Shown: positions 8,850 through 18,800 of the stretch, one piece after another
Layout of the letters: every line of letters starts with the position of its first letter
Numbering within the stretch: position 1 is the first letter of the stretch
Source of the DNA: Xanthobacter autotrophicus
GTDB taxonomy: Bacteria; Pseudomonadota; Alphaproteobacteria; Rhizobiales; Xanthobacteraceae
Assembly: GCF_043194295.1 (NCBI RefSeq)
Contig: NZ_JBAFVK010000016.1
Reading direction: 5' to 3' (one strand)
DNA length: 64,000 nucleotides
Made by a program: the position numbers and the translations under genes
Notes under the pieces: generated by a model
What the model saw: the letters and a program-made list of their open reading frames with translations, nothing else
Told to the model about the DNA's origin: nothing
Database searches by the model: none

Positions 8850-9344
8850 TCACCGTTCCTCGGACACCCGGAGCGCGGCGCGGCCGGTGATCTTGCGCTT
8901 GCGCGGGGCCGGCGCGATGGCCGGTTGATCCTTGGCGGCCTCGTCCTTCGCAGCCACATCCTTGCCGGCGGGCGCCTTCCTGGACGCCGCTTTCTTCGCC
9001 GGCTTCTCGGGCGCAGCGGCGGGCGCACGGCTGCCATCAGCAAGGGCGAGCAGGGCCTTGATGCGATCCCCCGGCTGGGCCAGCGCCGGCCCGTGGGGAT
9101 CGGCGCGGGTGAGCAGGACCTTGGTCTTGGGCGCGGGCACGCCGTCCAGCGCCTCGGCGAAGGCCGCAGGACCGAGCAAAGTGCGGATCTGCCGGACCTC
9201 ATCCAGCGTGGTGCCGTCGGCGATCAGCTGGGCGCGCACGATTTCGTTCACCGCCTTGCGCGCGGCATTTCCGGCGGCGGAAAACAGCGCGGCCTTGTCG
9301 CCGATGGCCCCGATCAGCCGGAAGAAATCGGTTTCCTCACTCAT
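8850..9344 (-). CDS. hypothetical protein coupled to a ParA-type ATPase
   Basis: A 164-residue soluble protein. The first half (about 1-95) is predicted helical, beginning SEETDFFRLIGAIGDKAALFSAAGNAARKAVNEIV. The second half is an Ala/Lys/Pro-rich low-complexity tail (AAAPEKPAKKAASRKAPAGK and similar), positively charged and probably disordered, perhaps able to touch DNA or the nucleoid. Its start overlaps the end of the ParA gene by 8 bp, so the two are translationally coupled and probably work together. I recognise no named family. A ParB-like or cargo-adaptor role would be inference only. Confidence 0.7.
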   Translation of the reverse strand: MSEETDFFRLIGAIGDKAALFSAAGNAARKAVNEIVRAQLIADGTTLDEVRQIRTLLGPAAFAEALDGVPAPKTKVLLTRADPHGPALAQPGDRIKALLALADGSRAPAAAPEKPAKKAASRKAPAGKDVAAKDEAAKDQPAIAPAPRKRKITGRAALRVSEER

Positions 9345-10245
9345 CGAGCCGTCTCCGTGTCTCGCTCACGAGGTCGCGCACCTGACCCAGCGCCCGGTTC
9401 CACTTTTGCTCGAACGTGGGCGCATAGGGAAAGTTCTCCGGATCCATGGCCCGCTCGATGGACGCCTGGTTGTCCACCTCCAGATCGAACATCTCGAACA
9501 CTGCGTCCGGCTCGTTCGCTTCGTTGCGCAGGCTGGCGAGGGTCTCGCGATGCTGGATCTTGTTGCCGTTCACCCGGCTCGCCAGCACCACCGGCCGTCG
9601 CTTGGGCTGCGGCAGCGCGGAGCGGGTGACGTGGGCATTCTCCCACACCGAGGCGCGGAAGGCATCAAAGCCGAGAGTGGACAGATAATCGGGGATGGTG
9701 GGCACCACCACCATGTCGGCAAGGCGGATGGCCACCTCGGTGAAGGCGGAGATGCCAGGGGCGCAATCGAACACCACATAATCGTAGCGTGTGCGCAGCA
9801 GGGCCAGCGCTTCCTCGAGCACCTTCAGCGACTGGCCTTCCAGCGAGCGGATGCCGTAATTCTTCTCGGTGAGACGCAGCACGATCTCCCGCTCCAGAAG
9901 GCGCAGGCGGGGGCTGGCCACCACCATGTCGATGGCCAGCGGCTCGCCGGCCTTCATGACGTGGGAGATGTCGCGCGCCAGATAGTCGGTGATGGGGGTG
10001 CGGTCGCCATAGAGCAGACGGTCGGCGAGGAAGGATGTCACCGACCGGCGCTGTTCCAGAATGACCTTCAACTGGTCGTCCGGGGCGAAGCAATAGGAGG
10101 CGTTGGCCTGGGCATCGAGGTCGAGCACCACAACCCTGTGCCCGGCCTCGGCCAGCCCTTCCGCCAGCATGACCACCGTAGTGGTCTTGCCGACGCCCCC
10201 CTTCATGTTGGCAACCGCGATCACTCGCCCGTCAGCGTCCGCCAT
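9337..10245 (-). CDS. ParA/MinD-type Walker ATPase
   Basis: A 302-residue P-loop ATPase. The deviant Walker A is VANMKGGVGKTTTVV near residue 12. DLDAQANASYCF follows, and VVFDCAPGISAFTE is the Walker B region. Such ATPases position chromosomes, plasmids or protein cargos by nucleotide-driven binding to the nucleoid or membrane. No parB, replication gene or parS site is nearby; the only partner is the overlapping downstream gene. It is therefore more likely a cargo-positioning or other orphan system than the main chromosome partition ATPase. The start is the ATG ending at 10245. Confidence 0.88.
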   Translation of the reverse strand: MADADGRVIAVANMKGGVGKTTTVVMLAEGLAEAGHRVVVLDLDAQANASYCFAPDDQLKVILEQRRSVTSFLADRLLYGDRTPITDYLARDISHVMKAGEPLAIDMVVASPRLRLLEREIVLRLTEKNYGIRSLEGQSLKVLEEALALLRTRYDYVVFDCAPGISAFTEVAIRLADMVVVPTIPDYLSTLGFDAFRASVWENAHVTRSALPQPKRRPVVLASRVNGNKIQHRETLASLRNEANEPDAVFEMFDLEVDNQASIERAMDPENFPYAPTFEQKWNRALGQVRDLVSETRRRLDE

Positions 10246-10314
10246 CGGTGCCTGCCCCGCCCGTTTGTGCGTCGCAACATAACGGGGGAGTGAGGCCTGC
10301 TCAATACAACCCGG

Positions 10315-11706
10315 TCAATAAAGCCCGGTCAGATAGTAGAAGCCGATGACGAAAAATACCGCCATCGTCTTGATGAGCGTGATGGCGAAGATATCGCCGT
10401 AGGACTGACGGTGCGACAGCCCCGTCACCGCGAGCAAGGTGATGACCGCGCCGTTGTGCGGCAAGGTATCCATGCCGCCCGAGGCCATGGAGGCCACGCG
10501 GTGCATCACTTCCAGCGGAATGCCATGGGCGTGGGCCTGGGCGATGAACTGCTCCGACATGGCGGCCAGCGCGATGGACAGGCCCCCCGAGGCCGAGCCG
10601 GTGATGCCGGCCAGCGTCGTGACGGTGATCGCCTCGTTGATGAGCGGGTTGGGGATGGCGCTCAGCGCCCCCTTGATGACGAGGAAGCCGGGCAGCGCCG
10701 CGATCACCGCGCCGAAGCCGTATTCCGTCGCCGTGTTCAGGCTGGCGAGCAGCGCGCCGGAGACGGCGTCGCGGGAGCCACCGGAGAACTTGCCGGCGAT
10801 GGCCTTGAAGCCGAACACCGCCACCGTGAGGATGCCCAGCAGCAGCGCCGCCTGCACCGACCAGATGGCGGCCCAGGTGCCGGTGGGCACGCTCACCGCC
10901 GCCCCGCCGTCCACCAGGGTGGCGCTGGCGGTGGGGCCGAACCAGCCGGGGATGAGCTTGGCGAAGACGAGGTTGGCGATGCCCACCACCACCAGCGGCA
11001 GCAGCGCGAGGAAGGGTGAGACCAGCGGCACGCTGGTGTCCACCACCACCTCGTTCATGTGGCCCTCGCCATAGCCCTCACCCTTCCGCTGCGCCTGGCG
11101 GCGGCGGAACTCCAGGTAGCTCATGCCCACCACCACCATGAAGATGGAGCCGACAATGCCGAGGATGGGCGCGGCATAGGCCGTGGTCTTGAAGAAGGTG
11201 GTGGGGATGATGTTCTGGATCTGCGGGGTGCCGGGCAGCGTATCCATGGTGAAGGAGAAGGCGCCGAGCGCCACCACGGCCGGCAGCAGACGCTTGGGAA
11301 TGCCCACCTGGCGGAACATCTCGGCACCGAACGGGTAAATGGCGAACACCACCACGAACAGCGACACGCCGCCATATGTGAGCACCGCGCCCACCAGGAC
11401 GATGGACAGGATGGCGCGCCCAGGGCCCAGCAGCTTCACGATGGAGGCGACGATGGAGCGCGAGAAGCCGGACAGCTCGATGAGCTTGCCGAACACCGCG
11501 CCCAGCAGGAACACCGGGAAGTAGAGCTTGATGAAGCCCACCATCTTTTCCATGAACAGGCCGGAAAAGATGACGGGCACCGCCGACGGATCCGTCAGCA
11601 GGACGGCGCCGATGGCCGCAACGGGCGCGAACAGGATCACGCTGAAGCCCCGATAGGCCACCAGCATCAGGAAGCCGAGCGCGGCAAGGCAAATGAGGAA
11701 GCTCAT
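10315..11706 (-). CDS. GntP-family permease (gluconate/citrate-type)
   Basis: A 463-residue inner-membrane transporter with about 12 hydrophobic helices. Family features include LYFPVFLLGAVFGKLIELSG, YGGVSLFVVVFAIYPFGAEMF, the TMDTLPGTPQIQNIIPTTFF segment, and near the C-terminus MASGGMDTLPHNGAVITLL. The GntP group imports gluconate and related hydroxy-acids, and this subgroup may carry other organic acids. A cytoplasmic charged loop (EFRRRQAQRKGEGYGEGH) splits the two halves. No sugar-acid catabolic genes adjoin it, so the substrate cannot be named. Confidence 0.85.
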   Translation of the reverse strand: MSFLICLAALGFLMLVAYRGFSVILFAPVAAIGAVLLTDPSAVPVIFSGLFMEKMVGFIKLYFPVFLLGAVFGKLIELSGFSRSIVASIVKLLGPGRAILSIVLVGAVLTYGGVSLFVVVFAIYPFGAEMFRQVGIPKRLLPAVVALGAFSFTMDTLPGTPQIQNIIPTTFFKTTAYAAPILGIVGSIFMVVVGMSYLEFRRRQAQRKGEGYGEGHMNEVVVDTSVPLVSPFLALLPLVVVGIANLVFAKLIPGWFGPTASATLVDGGAAVSVPTGTWAAIWSVQAALLLGILTVAVFGFKAIAGKFSGGSRDAVSGALLASLNTATEYGFGAVIAALPGFLVIKGALSAIPNPLINEAITVTTLAGITGSASGGLSIALAAMSEQFIAQAHAHGIPLEVMHRVASMASGGMDTLPHNGAVITLLAVTGLSHRQSYGDIFAITLIKTMAVFFVIGFYYLTGLY

Positions 11707-12232
11707 GGGATATCCGGGAATCGAGATGGGAAAATAGTAACGGGAGGTTGGGAAGCTACCCTGCCCTATAATCTTTGGCGACTAGACTTGAGTTTGTGTC
11801 CCCAGCGTCAGCTGCGCCGGCTCAAGAACACCCGTTAAGAGTGCGGACGGCGCTCCTGCGGACCCACGTGGAGCCGGCAGCGAAACGGGGAATCGTCGCG
11901 ACAGGCACACTGCCGGAGCCACCCCGTGCGGATCCCCCACGCCAATGGTCGACCTGCACCTCAGCCGGGACACGGCGCACGGGCCACCCATAGAGGCGTG
12001 AGCGCGGCAGGATCAGCGGCCCGCTGTCCTGCCGAGCGGAATTTCCGTTGCACGGAACGACCCGTTGCAAGACCTTACCGGCCGCGCTCTTGCCGCGCGC
12101 CTGTCCGCCTTCCGACCAGTTGGTGGCCATGCAGCCGGCTCGCGGTCGCGGACATTGGATCTGCAGAAACGCGCGATTGATACCGGGATACCCCCTTTAC
12201 TTCAACATTCCAATAATCGATAGAGTGTTCAC
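11707..12232. other. 526-bp intergenic region before the zinc regulator gene
   Basis: No supportable gene is seen here; the short open frames lack ribosome sites and family features. It holds a direct repeat of CCGTTGCA (around 12049 and 12062) and turns AT-richer over the last 60 bp. There an imperfect inverted repeat, TCAACATT against AGTGTTCA, flanks the likely start of the ArsR/SmtB-type gene and could be its operator. Confidence 0.4.
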
Positions 12233-12544
12233 ATGAGTTTCGACGCAAAGCGTTTGCTCACGGACAGGCAGGTGGAAGAAGCGGCGGGGATGTTCTCTGC
12301 GCTTGCCGATCCCCAGCGCCTACGGCTGCTCATCCTTCTCGCCGGCCGGGAAATTTCGGTTTCCGAGCTGGCGGCGGCGCAGGGGGAAAAGCTGTCGACA
12401 CTGTCCGCGCGGCTCAAGGTCCTGCACGCGGCGCGCCTGGTGGGGCGCCGTCGGGAGGGCAAGTCGATCCTTTACCACCTGGCGGACGACCATGTGCTGG
12501 CGCTCGTGTCCAGCGCCGTCGACCACGCCTGCGAGACCCATTGA
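12233..12544 (+). CDS. ArsR/SmtB-type zinc-responsive repressor
   Basis: A 103-residue winged-helix DNA-binding protein. The recognition region is SVSELAAAQGEKLSTLSARLKVLHAARLV, followed by the wing GRRREGKSILYHL. In the last helix, Asp85, His87, His98 and Glu101 have exactly the spacing (0, +2, +13, +16) of the alpha-5 zinc site of SmtB (Asp104, His106, His117, Glu120). That supports Zn(II), or possibly Co(II), sensing at the dimer interface. The N-terminal alpha-3 cysteine site of ArsR/CadC is absent. The gene is followed by a histidine-rich protein whose ribosome site overlaps this stop region, so the two form an operon, probably autorepressed and released by zinc. Confidence 0.87.
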   Translation: MSFDAKRLLTDRQVEEAAGMFSALADPQRLRLLILLAGREISVSELAAAQGEKLSTLSARLKVLHAARLVGRRREGKSILYHLADDHVLALVSSAVDHACETH

Positions 12545-12561
12545 GCACGAGGGTGAAGCCG

Positions 12562-12918
12562 ATGTCCGAGACCTGCAAGATCCACCCCGACCATCCGCAC
12601 CGGCACGGCCCGGGCTGCGGCCATACGGCGGTCCGCCACGGCGATCATCCGGACTATCTCCACGACGGCCACCTGCATCACATGCACGCCGACCATGTGG
12701 ATGAGCATGTGATCGAGGTGAGCGCCATCAACCCGCACCGCTGCACCCCCGACCACGTCTGCGCCGGCCACGAGAAGGGCCATGTGCACGGCCCCGGCTG
12801 CGGCCACGAGGCGGTGCCCCACGGCGACCATGTGGATTACCTGGTTGACGGCCACCTGCACCATCCGCACGGCGACCATTGCGACGACCACGGCCCTGTC
12901 GAGATTGTCCGTGGCTGA
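12562..12918 (+). CDS. histidine-rich tandem-repeat metal-binding protein
   Basis: A 118-residue cytosolic protein containing 28 histidines and 6 cysteines. It is built of two copies of one unit, residues 13-53 and 74-113. Each contains HGPGCGH, then AV, then HGDH, then DYL, DGHLHH and a further His/Asp cluster. No signal peptide or membrane segment is seen. The design suggests multi-site binding of zinc or a similar metal as a buffer, store or chaperone. Similar histidine-rich proteins beside metal regulators are known in alphaproteobacteria, but I know of no established function. The ATG at 12562 is preferred, with GAGGGTGAA ahead of it. A TTG at 12541, overlapping the regulator stop, would add seven residues. 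Confidence 0.8.
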   Translation: MSETCKIHPDHPHRHGPGCGHTAVRHGDHPDYLHDGHLHHMHADHVDEHVIEVSAINPHRCTPDHVCAGHEKGHVHGPGCGHEAVPHGDHVDYLVDGHLHHPHGDHCDDHGPVEIVRG

Positions 12919-12972
12919 AAACGCGGGGATGGCTGGCCTGTGGTGAGCAGCCTGCCCCCGGCTCGGTTCAAG

Positions 12973-13001
12973 ACGGCTGCGCCCGGCGAGGACGCAGCCG
13001 T
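12973..13001. terminator. hairpin between convergent genes
   Basis: ACGGCTGCG (12973-12981) pairs perfectly with CGCAGCCGT (12993-13001) over an 11-base loop, with TTT on the right. It lies between the His-rich gene and argC, which converge, and could end both transcripts. Confidence 0.5.
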
Positions 13002-13008
13002 TTCCGCA

Positions 13009-14061
<1,053 letters not shown>

Positions 14062-14199
14062 TGTGGCTCTCCATCATCGGCGCTCGGGGGTTCTGCGCCG
14101 GCGCCGGGCGTCGCTGTCTACACCGCTTTTTGCGACGAATGAAGGACACACCGCCCACGGTTCCGGCCAAACCGCCGGAAACGCCCGTGCAGCCCCTCC

Positions 14200-15528
14200 C
14201 TACAGCGCCTCGGCGGCGCGGGCCGGACGCAGGCCGAGGGGAAGCAAGACCTGCACCCGCGCGCCATGGGGTTCCACGCGCGCTACGAAGATATCGCCCC
14301 GCATCGCCTCTACCCGGCTGGCAAGGCTGGCGAGGCAGGGCGAAGCACCGTCCGCCTGCGGCGGCGGGTCCGGAAAGCCGGACCCGGCATCGCTGATGGT
14401 GAGCACGAGGTAGCCCTCGCAGGTCTGCGCGTGCACCGCCTGGTCAGCGCCGCCGCCATGCCGGAAGCCATTCGACAGGGCCTCTTGTACGATACGAAAG
14501 GCACTTACCTTCAACGACTTGCGCACCTGGGGCGGCAGAGGGTCCAGACGCAGGGCCACCTTCCCGCCGGTGATCTTTTCGTGACCCGCCACAGCGAGCT
14601 TGATGGCGCCTTCTAGGTCCTCGCCCTCAAGCTCGGGCAGCGCCAGCCCGCCGGTGATGTCGCGCAGCTCCGCCACCACCTGCTGCATGTCGGCGCCCAG
14701 CCCCCGCCCCGCATCGCTCTCCCCCAGCCGCAGCGCGAGGATGGCGAGGCGCTGGATCGGCCCGTCATGGATGTCGGACCCCACCCGCGCCAGAGTCTTC
14801 TCGATGGCGACCATGGCATCGTGGCGCGCCTGCTCGGCGAGGCGCGCCAGCACCGCGCTGCGCCGCCCAAGGCGACGGGCACGCTGCGCCTGCCGCACCA
14901 AGGCCGCCTGCTGCTGCTCGATGGTCGCCGCCGCGTTGGTGACGAGCAGATAGAGGAAGGCGACCATGACCACGGTCGCGGCGCCCACGATGGGCCAGGT
15001 CTTCATGCTCTCGGCGCGCGCAAGGCGATCAATCTCGCCGCTGCGCTGGTCCGCGCCGCCAATGGCGACAATCGCGCCAGTCAGCGGATTGAATATGGGC
15101 GCGTAGACCCGCATCACGGCGCTGTGCTCGGCGTGGAAGGCGGCTCCCCGAGGTCGCACCATCGTCTCGCCGGCGAGCACGCCCGTGCGGACTTCCTCCG
15201 GCAGCACCTGTTCCATGGCGTGGCGACGGGTGGAGAAAACCTGGTTCCCCTGCGTGTTCCAGACCGTGATCGCCGCGAACTCCTTGCCAAGGCTCCCGCC
15301 GATCTCGGCGGTCAGCCGCCGCGCGGCCTCGCCGCTCCCTGGGTCCGGATTGGACAAAAGCTCGCCCACATGGTCGCCCAACACGTCGTCGAGGAAGCGT
15401 CCGGTGGCGGCGATGGCGCTTTGCCGCCAATCGGTTTCGATGCGTCCCTGGATCCATGTCCCCAGCACCAGCATGGATGCGACGAACATGAGCGATGCGG
15501 CCAGCAGGAACTGGACGCGTAACCCCAA
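14200..15528 (-). CDS. NarL-type (HisKA_3) sensor histidine kinase
   Basis: A membrane sensor kinase of about 442 residues. In order, it has a first hydrophobic segment (VQFLLAASLMFVASMLVLGTW), a periplasmic sensing region of about 160 residues and a second membrane helix (TWPIVGAATVVMVAFLYLLV). These are followed by a coiled-coil linker, a HisKA_3 dimerisation motif with the phospho-acceptor in SDIHDGPIQRLAI (His about 254), and an ATPase domain with NGFRHGGG and DAGSGFPDPP. I chose the TTG ending at 15528 because the frame upstream has low third-position GC and looks non-coding. An ATG at 15753 remains possible. The cognate regulator is probably the NarL-type gene at 29638-30321, at the other end of the peroxidase/secretion locus. 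Confidence 0.82.
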   Translation of the reverse strand: MGLRVQFLLAASLMFVASMLVLGTWIQGRIETDWRQSAIAATGRFLDDVLGDHVGELLSNPDPGSGEAARRLTAEIGGSLGKEFAAITVWNTQGNQVFSTRRHAMEQVLPEEVRTGVLAGETMVRPRGAAFHAEHSAVMRVYAPIFNPLTGAIVAIGGADQRSGEIDRLARAESMKTWPIVGAATVVMVAFLYLLVTNAAATIEQQQAALVRQAQRARRLGRRSAVLARLAEQARHDAMVAIEKTLARVGSDIHDGPIQRLAILALRLGESDAGRGLGADMQQVVAELRDITGGLALPELEGEDLEGAIKLAVAGHEKITGGKVALRLDPLPPQVRKSLKVSAFRIVQEALSNGFRHGGGADQAVHAQTCEGYLVLTISDAGSGFPDPPPQADGASPCLASLASRVEAMRGDIFVARVEPHGARVQVLLPLGLRPARAAEAL

Positions 15529-15828
15529 CCGCCGCCACAGACCGACTAAAGTCCCGAGACGTAGTACCGACCAAAGTCGGTTCTTGTCGAGACCAACAGA
15601 ACTAGGGATTCCCCGGTAATGGGCGGACCCAGAGCGCGAGACCTTCTGGTCTATGCCGTTTTCCACGACGTGTTCACCATCACGACGACTGGTGCAATCA
15701 GGGTAGCGGCAATTTCGCCTTGCGCCAAAGAAATAGTGGCCACCGCGAAACATCCCCGCACCGCTGAAAGTCTTGTGCCCTGCGGGGAAGAATTTTCGCG
15801 TGCAGGGTTGTCACCGACGGAGGGCGTC
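15529..15828. other. divergent regulatory region between kinase and peroxidase genes
   Basis: About 300 bp that separate the kinase start from the peroxidase ATG. It contains the repeat pair at 15541-15581, a small palindrome AGACC-TTCT-GGTCT (15640-15653), and a leader hairpin CCCCGCA (15754-15760) against TGCGGGG (15781-15787). No convincing sigma-70 promoter was found by eye. Confidence 0.5.
15541..15581. promoter_or_regulatory. candidate operator: direct plus inverted repeat
   Basis: ACCGACTAAAGTC (15541-15553) recurs 25 bp later as ACCGACCAAAGTC (15566-15578). The second copy is also a perfect inverted repeat, ACCGAC-CAAA-GTCGGT (15566-15581). Two sites at a spacing of about 2.4 helical turns between divergent genes fit a dimeric regulator binding one DNA face. 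The response regulator at 29638 is the obvious candidate ligand, by inference only. Confidence 0.45.
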
Positions 15829-18800
15829 ATGGTCCAGCTGGTCCGCAACGATCTCGAATTCATCCTGCAGCAGATCAAGATCTCGGAGGCCCATGCGGCG
15901 GGAATCCCGCTGACGGACATCCGGCTCGATGCCAACGGCAACGTGATCGCCGATCCCGCCTGGTACCTGTCCCCGGCGTTCGACCCGAACGCGCCGCGCG
16001 CCATTCCCGATCCCAAGACGCCCTTCGGGCTGCGCACGGTGGACGGCACCTACAACAACATCATCGATGGCCGTGAGACGTGGGGCGCGGCGGACCAGCC
16101 CATGCCGCGCATGCTCGACCCCAATTTCATCAACGACGCCGACGGCGACCAGATGAATCTCGGACCGGGCGGCACCGTCACCAATACCGATTATGGCGCC
16201 GCCGGCAATGTGGCGGACGCGGACCCGAGGCTCATCTCGAACCTCGTGGCCGACATGAGTTTCAACAATCCCGCCGCCATCGTCGCCGCCCTCACCTTCG
16301 CCGGCTCCACCACCATCTACGGCGCCGGCGGCGATCTCGAGCAGGTGCGCGACGGCCACGCCGCGCTCATGGCGGTGCTCTCCGACCCCGGCGCCGACCA
16401 GGCATCGAAGGACGCCGCGCAGGCGACCTTCGACGCTCTGCTGGCCGCCAAGGGGCTTGAGCACGAGAACGGCTCCCTCGTCATCCCCAACGTGGCGCCC
16501 GACGAGGGCCTGTCGGCGCCCTTCAGCAGCTGGATGACCTTCTTCGGCCAGTTCTTCGACCACGGCCTCGACCTGATCTCCAAGGGCGGCAACGGCACCA
16601 TCTTCGTGCCTCTGGCCGCCGACGACCCCCTCGTCACCCACGGGCCGGACGGGATCGCCGGCTCGGGCGACGAGGTGTCGCCGCAGAACGCCTTCATGGT
16701 GCTCACCCGCTCCACCCCGGTCGCGGGGCCGGGGGCGGACGGCGTCATGGGCACCGCCGACGACACCACCCACGAGGCGGTGAACACCACCACGCCCTTC
16801 GTGGACCAGAACCAGACCTACACCTCCCACCCCTCCCACCAGGTGTTCCTCCGCGAATACGCCACCGGCCCGGACGGTAAGACCGTGGCCACCGGCCGGC
16901 TGCTCAACGGCGCCGATGGCGGCCTGCCCACCTGGGGCGATGTGAAGGCGCAGGCCCGGGAGATGCTCGGCATCGCGCTCACCGACGGCGACGTGGTGAA
17001 CCTGCCCCTGCTGCGCACCGATGCCTACGGCCGCTTCATTCCCAACGCGGACGGCTACGCGCAGGTCATCGTCGGCCTCGGCACCGACGGCGTTCCCAAC
17101 ACGGCAGACGACGTGGTAGTCTCGGGCACGGCGGATGCGCCGGTGAATACCTTCACGGCGGGCGCCATCCGCACCGGGCACGCCTTCCTCGACGACATCG
17201 CCCACGCGGCCAGCCCAATCAACAGCCAGACCGGGGCGCTGAAGAGCGAGGATGCGGACGGTGTCGTCAACGGCGACCTGGACGGCAACGGCGTCATCGA
17301 CGGGGCCGAGGTGGCGCTCCAATCCGGCGCCTATGACGGCGAACTGCTGAACCTGCACTACATCACCGGCGACGGGCGCGGAAACGAGAATATCGGCCTC
17401 ACCGCCGTCCACCATGTCTTCCATTCCGAGCACAACCGGCAGGTGGACGCGCAGAAGCTCACCATCCTCAATTCCGGGGACACCGCCTTCATCAATGAAT
17501 GGCTTGCGGGTGACATCTCCGGGCTGCCGGCGGGCTTCGCCGAAATGACCAAGCTGGAGCAGCTCGACTATGCCAACACATTGAGCTGGGACGGCGAGCG
17601 CCTGTTCCAGGCGGCGCGTTTTGCCACCGAGATGCAGTACCAGCATCTGGTGTTCGAAGAATTCGCCAGGAAGATCCAGCCGGCCATCGACCCGTTCGTC
17701 TTCAACAGCGTCACCGACATCAATCCCGCCATCTTCGCGGAGTTCGCGCACACGGTCTATCGCTTCGGCCACTCGATGCTCACCGAGAACATCGCGATGG
17801 TGGACGGCAACGGACAGGTGACGGAGATGGGCCTCATCGAGGCCTTCCTGAACCCCACCGCCTTCGCCGGGCTCGGCACCGCGGACGAGGCAACCGCCGC
17901 CCTCATCCATGGCATGTCCATGCAGCAGGGCAACGAAATCGACGAGTTCGTCACCGGCGCCCTGCGCAACAACCTGCTGGGCCTGCCGCTGGATCTTGCC
18001 GCCATCAACATCGCCCGTGGCCGCGACACCGGCGTTCCCACATTGAACGACGCGCGGGCACAGCTCTATGCCGCCACCGGATCGAGCTTCCTCACGCCCT
18101 ACGAGAACTGGGTCGAGTTCGCGGCGAACCTGAAGAACCCGCTGTCGGTGGTGAACTTCATCGCCGCCTACGGCACCCACGCCAGCATCACCGCCGCCAC
18201 CACGTCCGAGGACAAGCGCGCGGCGGCGTGGGACCTCGTGTTCGGCGTCGCCGGGGAAACGGCGGCCGAGCGCGCCGAGCGCATCGCCTGGCTCAACGGC
18301 CCGGCGGCGGAAACCGGCGTCAACGCCATTGACCTGTGGATCGGCGGCCTCGCGGAGAAGGAGATGCCGTTCGGCGGCATGCTTGGCTCCACCTTCAACG
18401 CCGTGTTCGAGGCGCAGCTGGAAAACCTGCAGGACGGCGACCGCTTCTACTACCTCACCCGCACCCAGGGCCTGAACTTCCTCAACGCCCTGGAGCAGAA
18501 TTCCTTCTCCAAGGTCATCCTGGCCAACACCGATCTTGCCGATCCCGGCCCGGACGGCATCCGCGGCACGCCGGACGACATCGTGGCGCGGCATCTGGGC
18601 ATCGATGTCTTCGCGCGCTACGACCACTATCTGGAGGTCAACGTCGCCATGCAACTGGAGCCCGACCCCACCGGCAACGACCCGGTGCTGGAGGGCATGG
18701 GCCTCGGCAAGGTGCAGCGCGACAATCCGGCCACCCCGGGCCTCGACACCAATTACCTGCGCTTCACCGGCGGCGAGCACGTCAATTTCGGCGGCACCAA

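Noticed and set aside
9337..10245. Chromosome partition ParA near the replication origin
   Set aside because: No parB, gidA/gidB or dnaA neighbours and no parS-like sites were seen.
15619..15828. 70-residue N-terminal extension of the peroxidase from an ATG at 15619
   Set aside because: No ribosome site, non-coding-like codon use, and it would overlap the regulatory region; GGAGGG sits just before the ATG at 15829.
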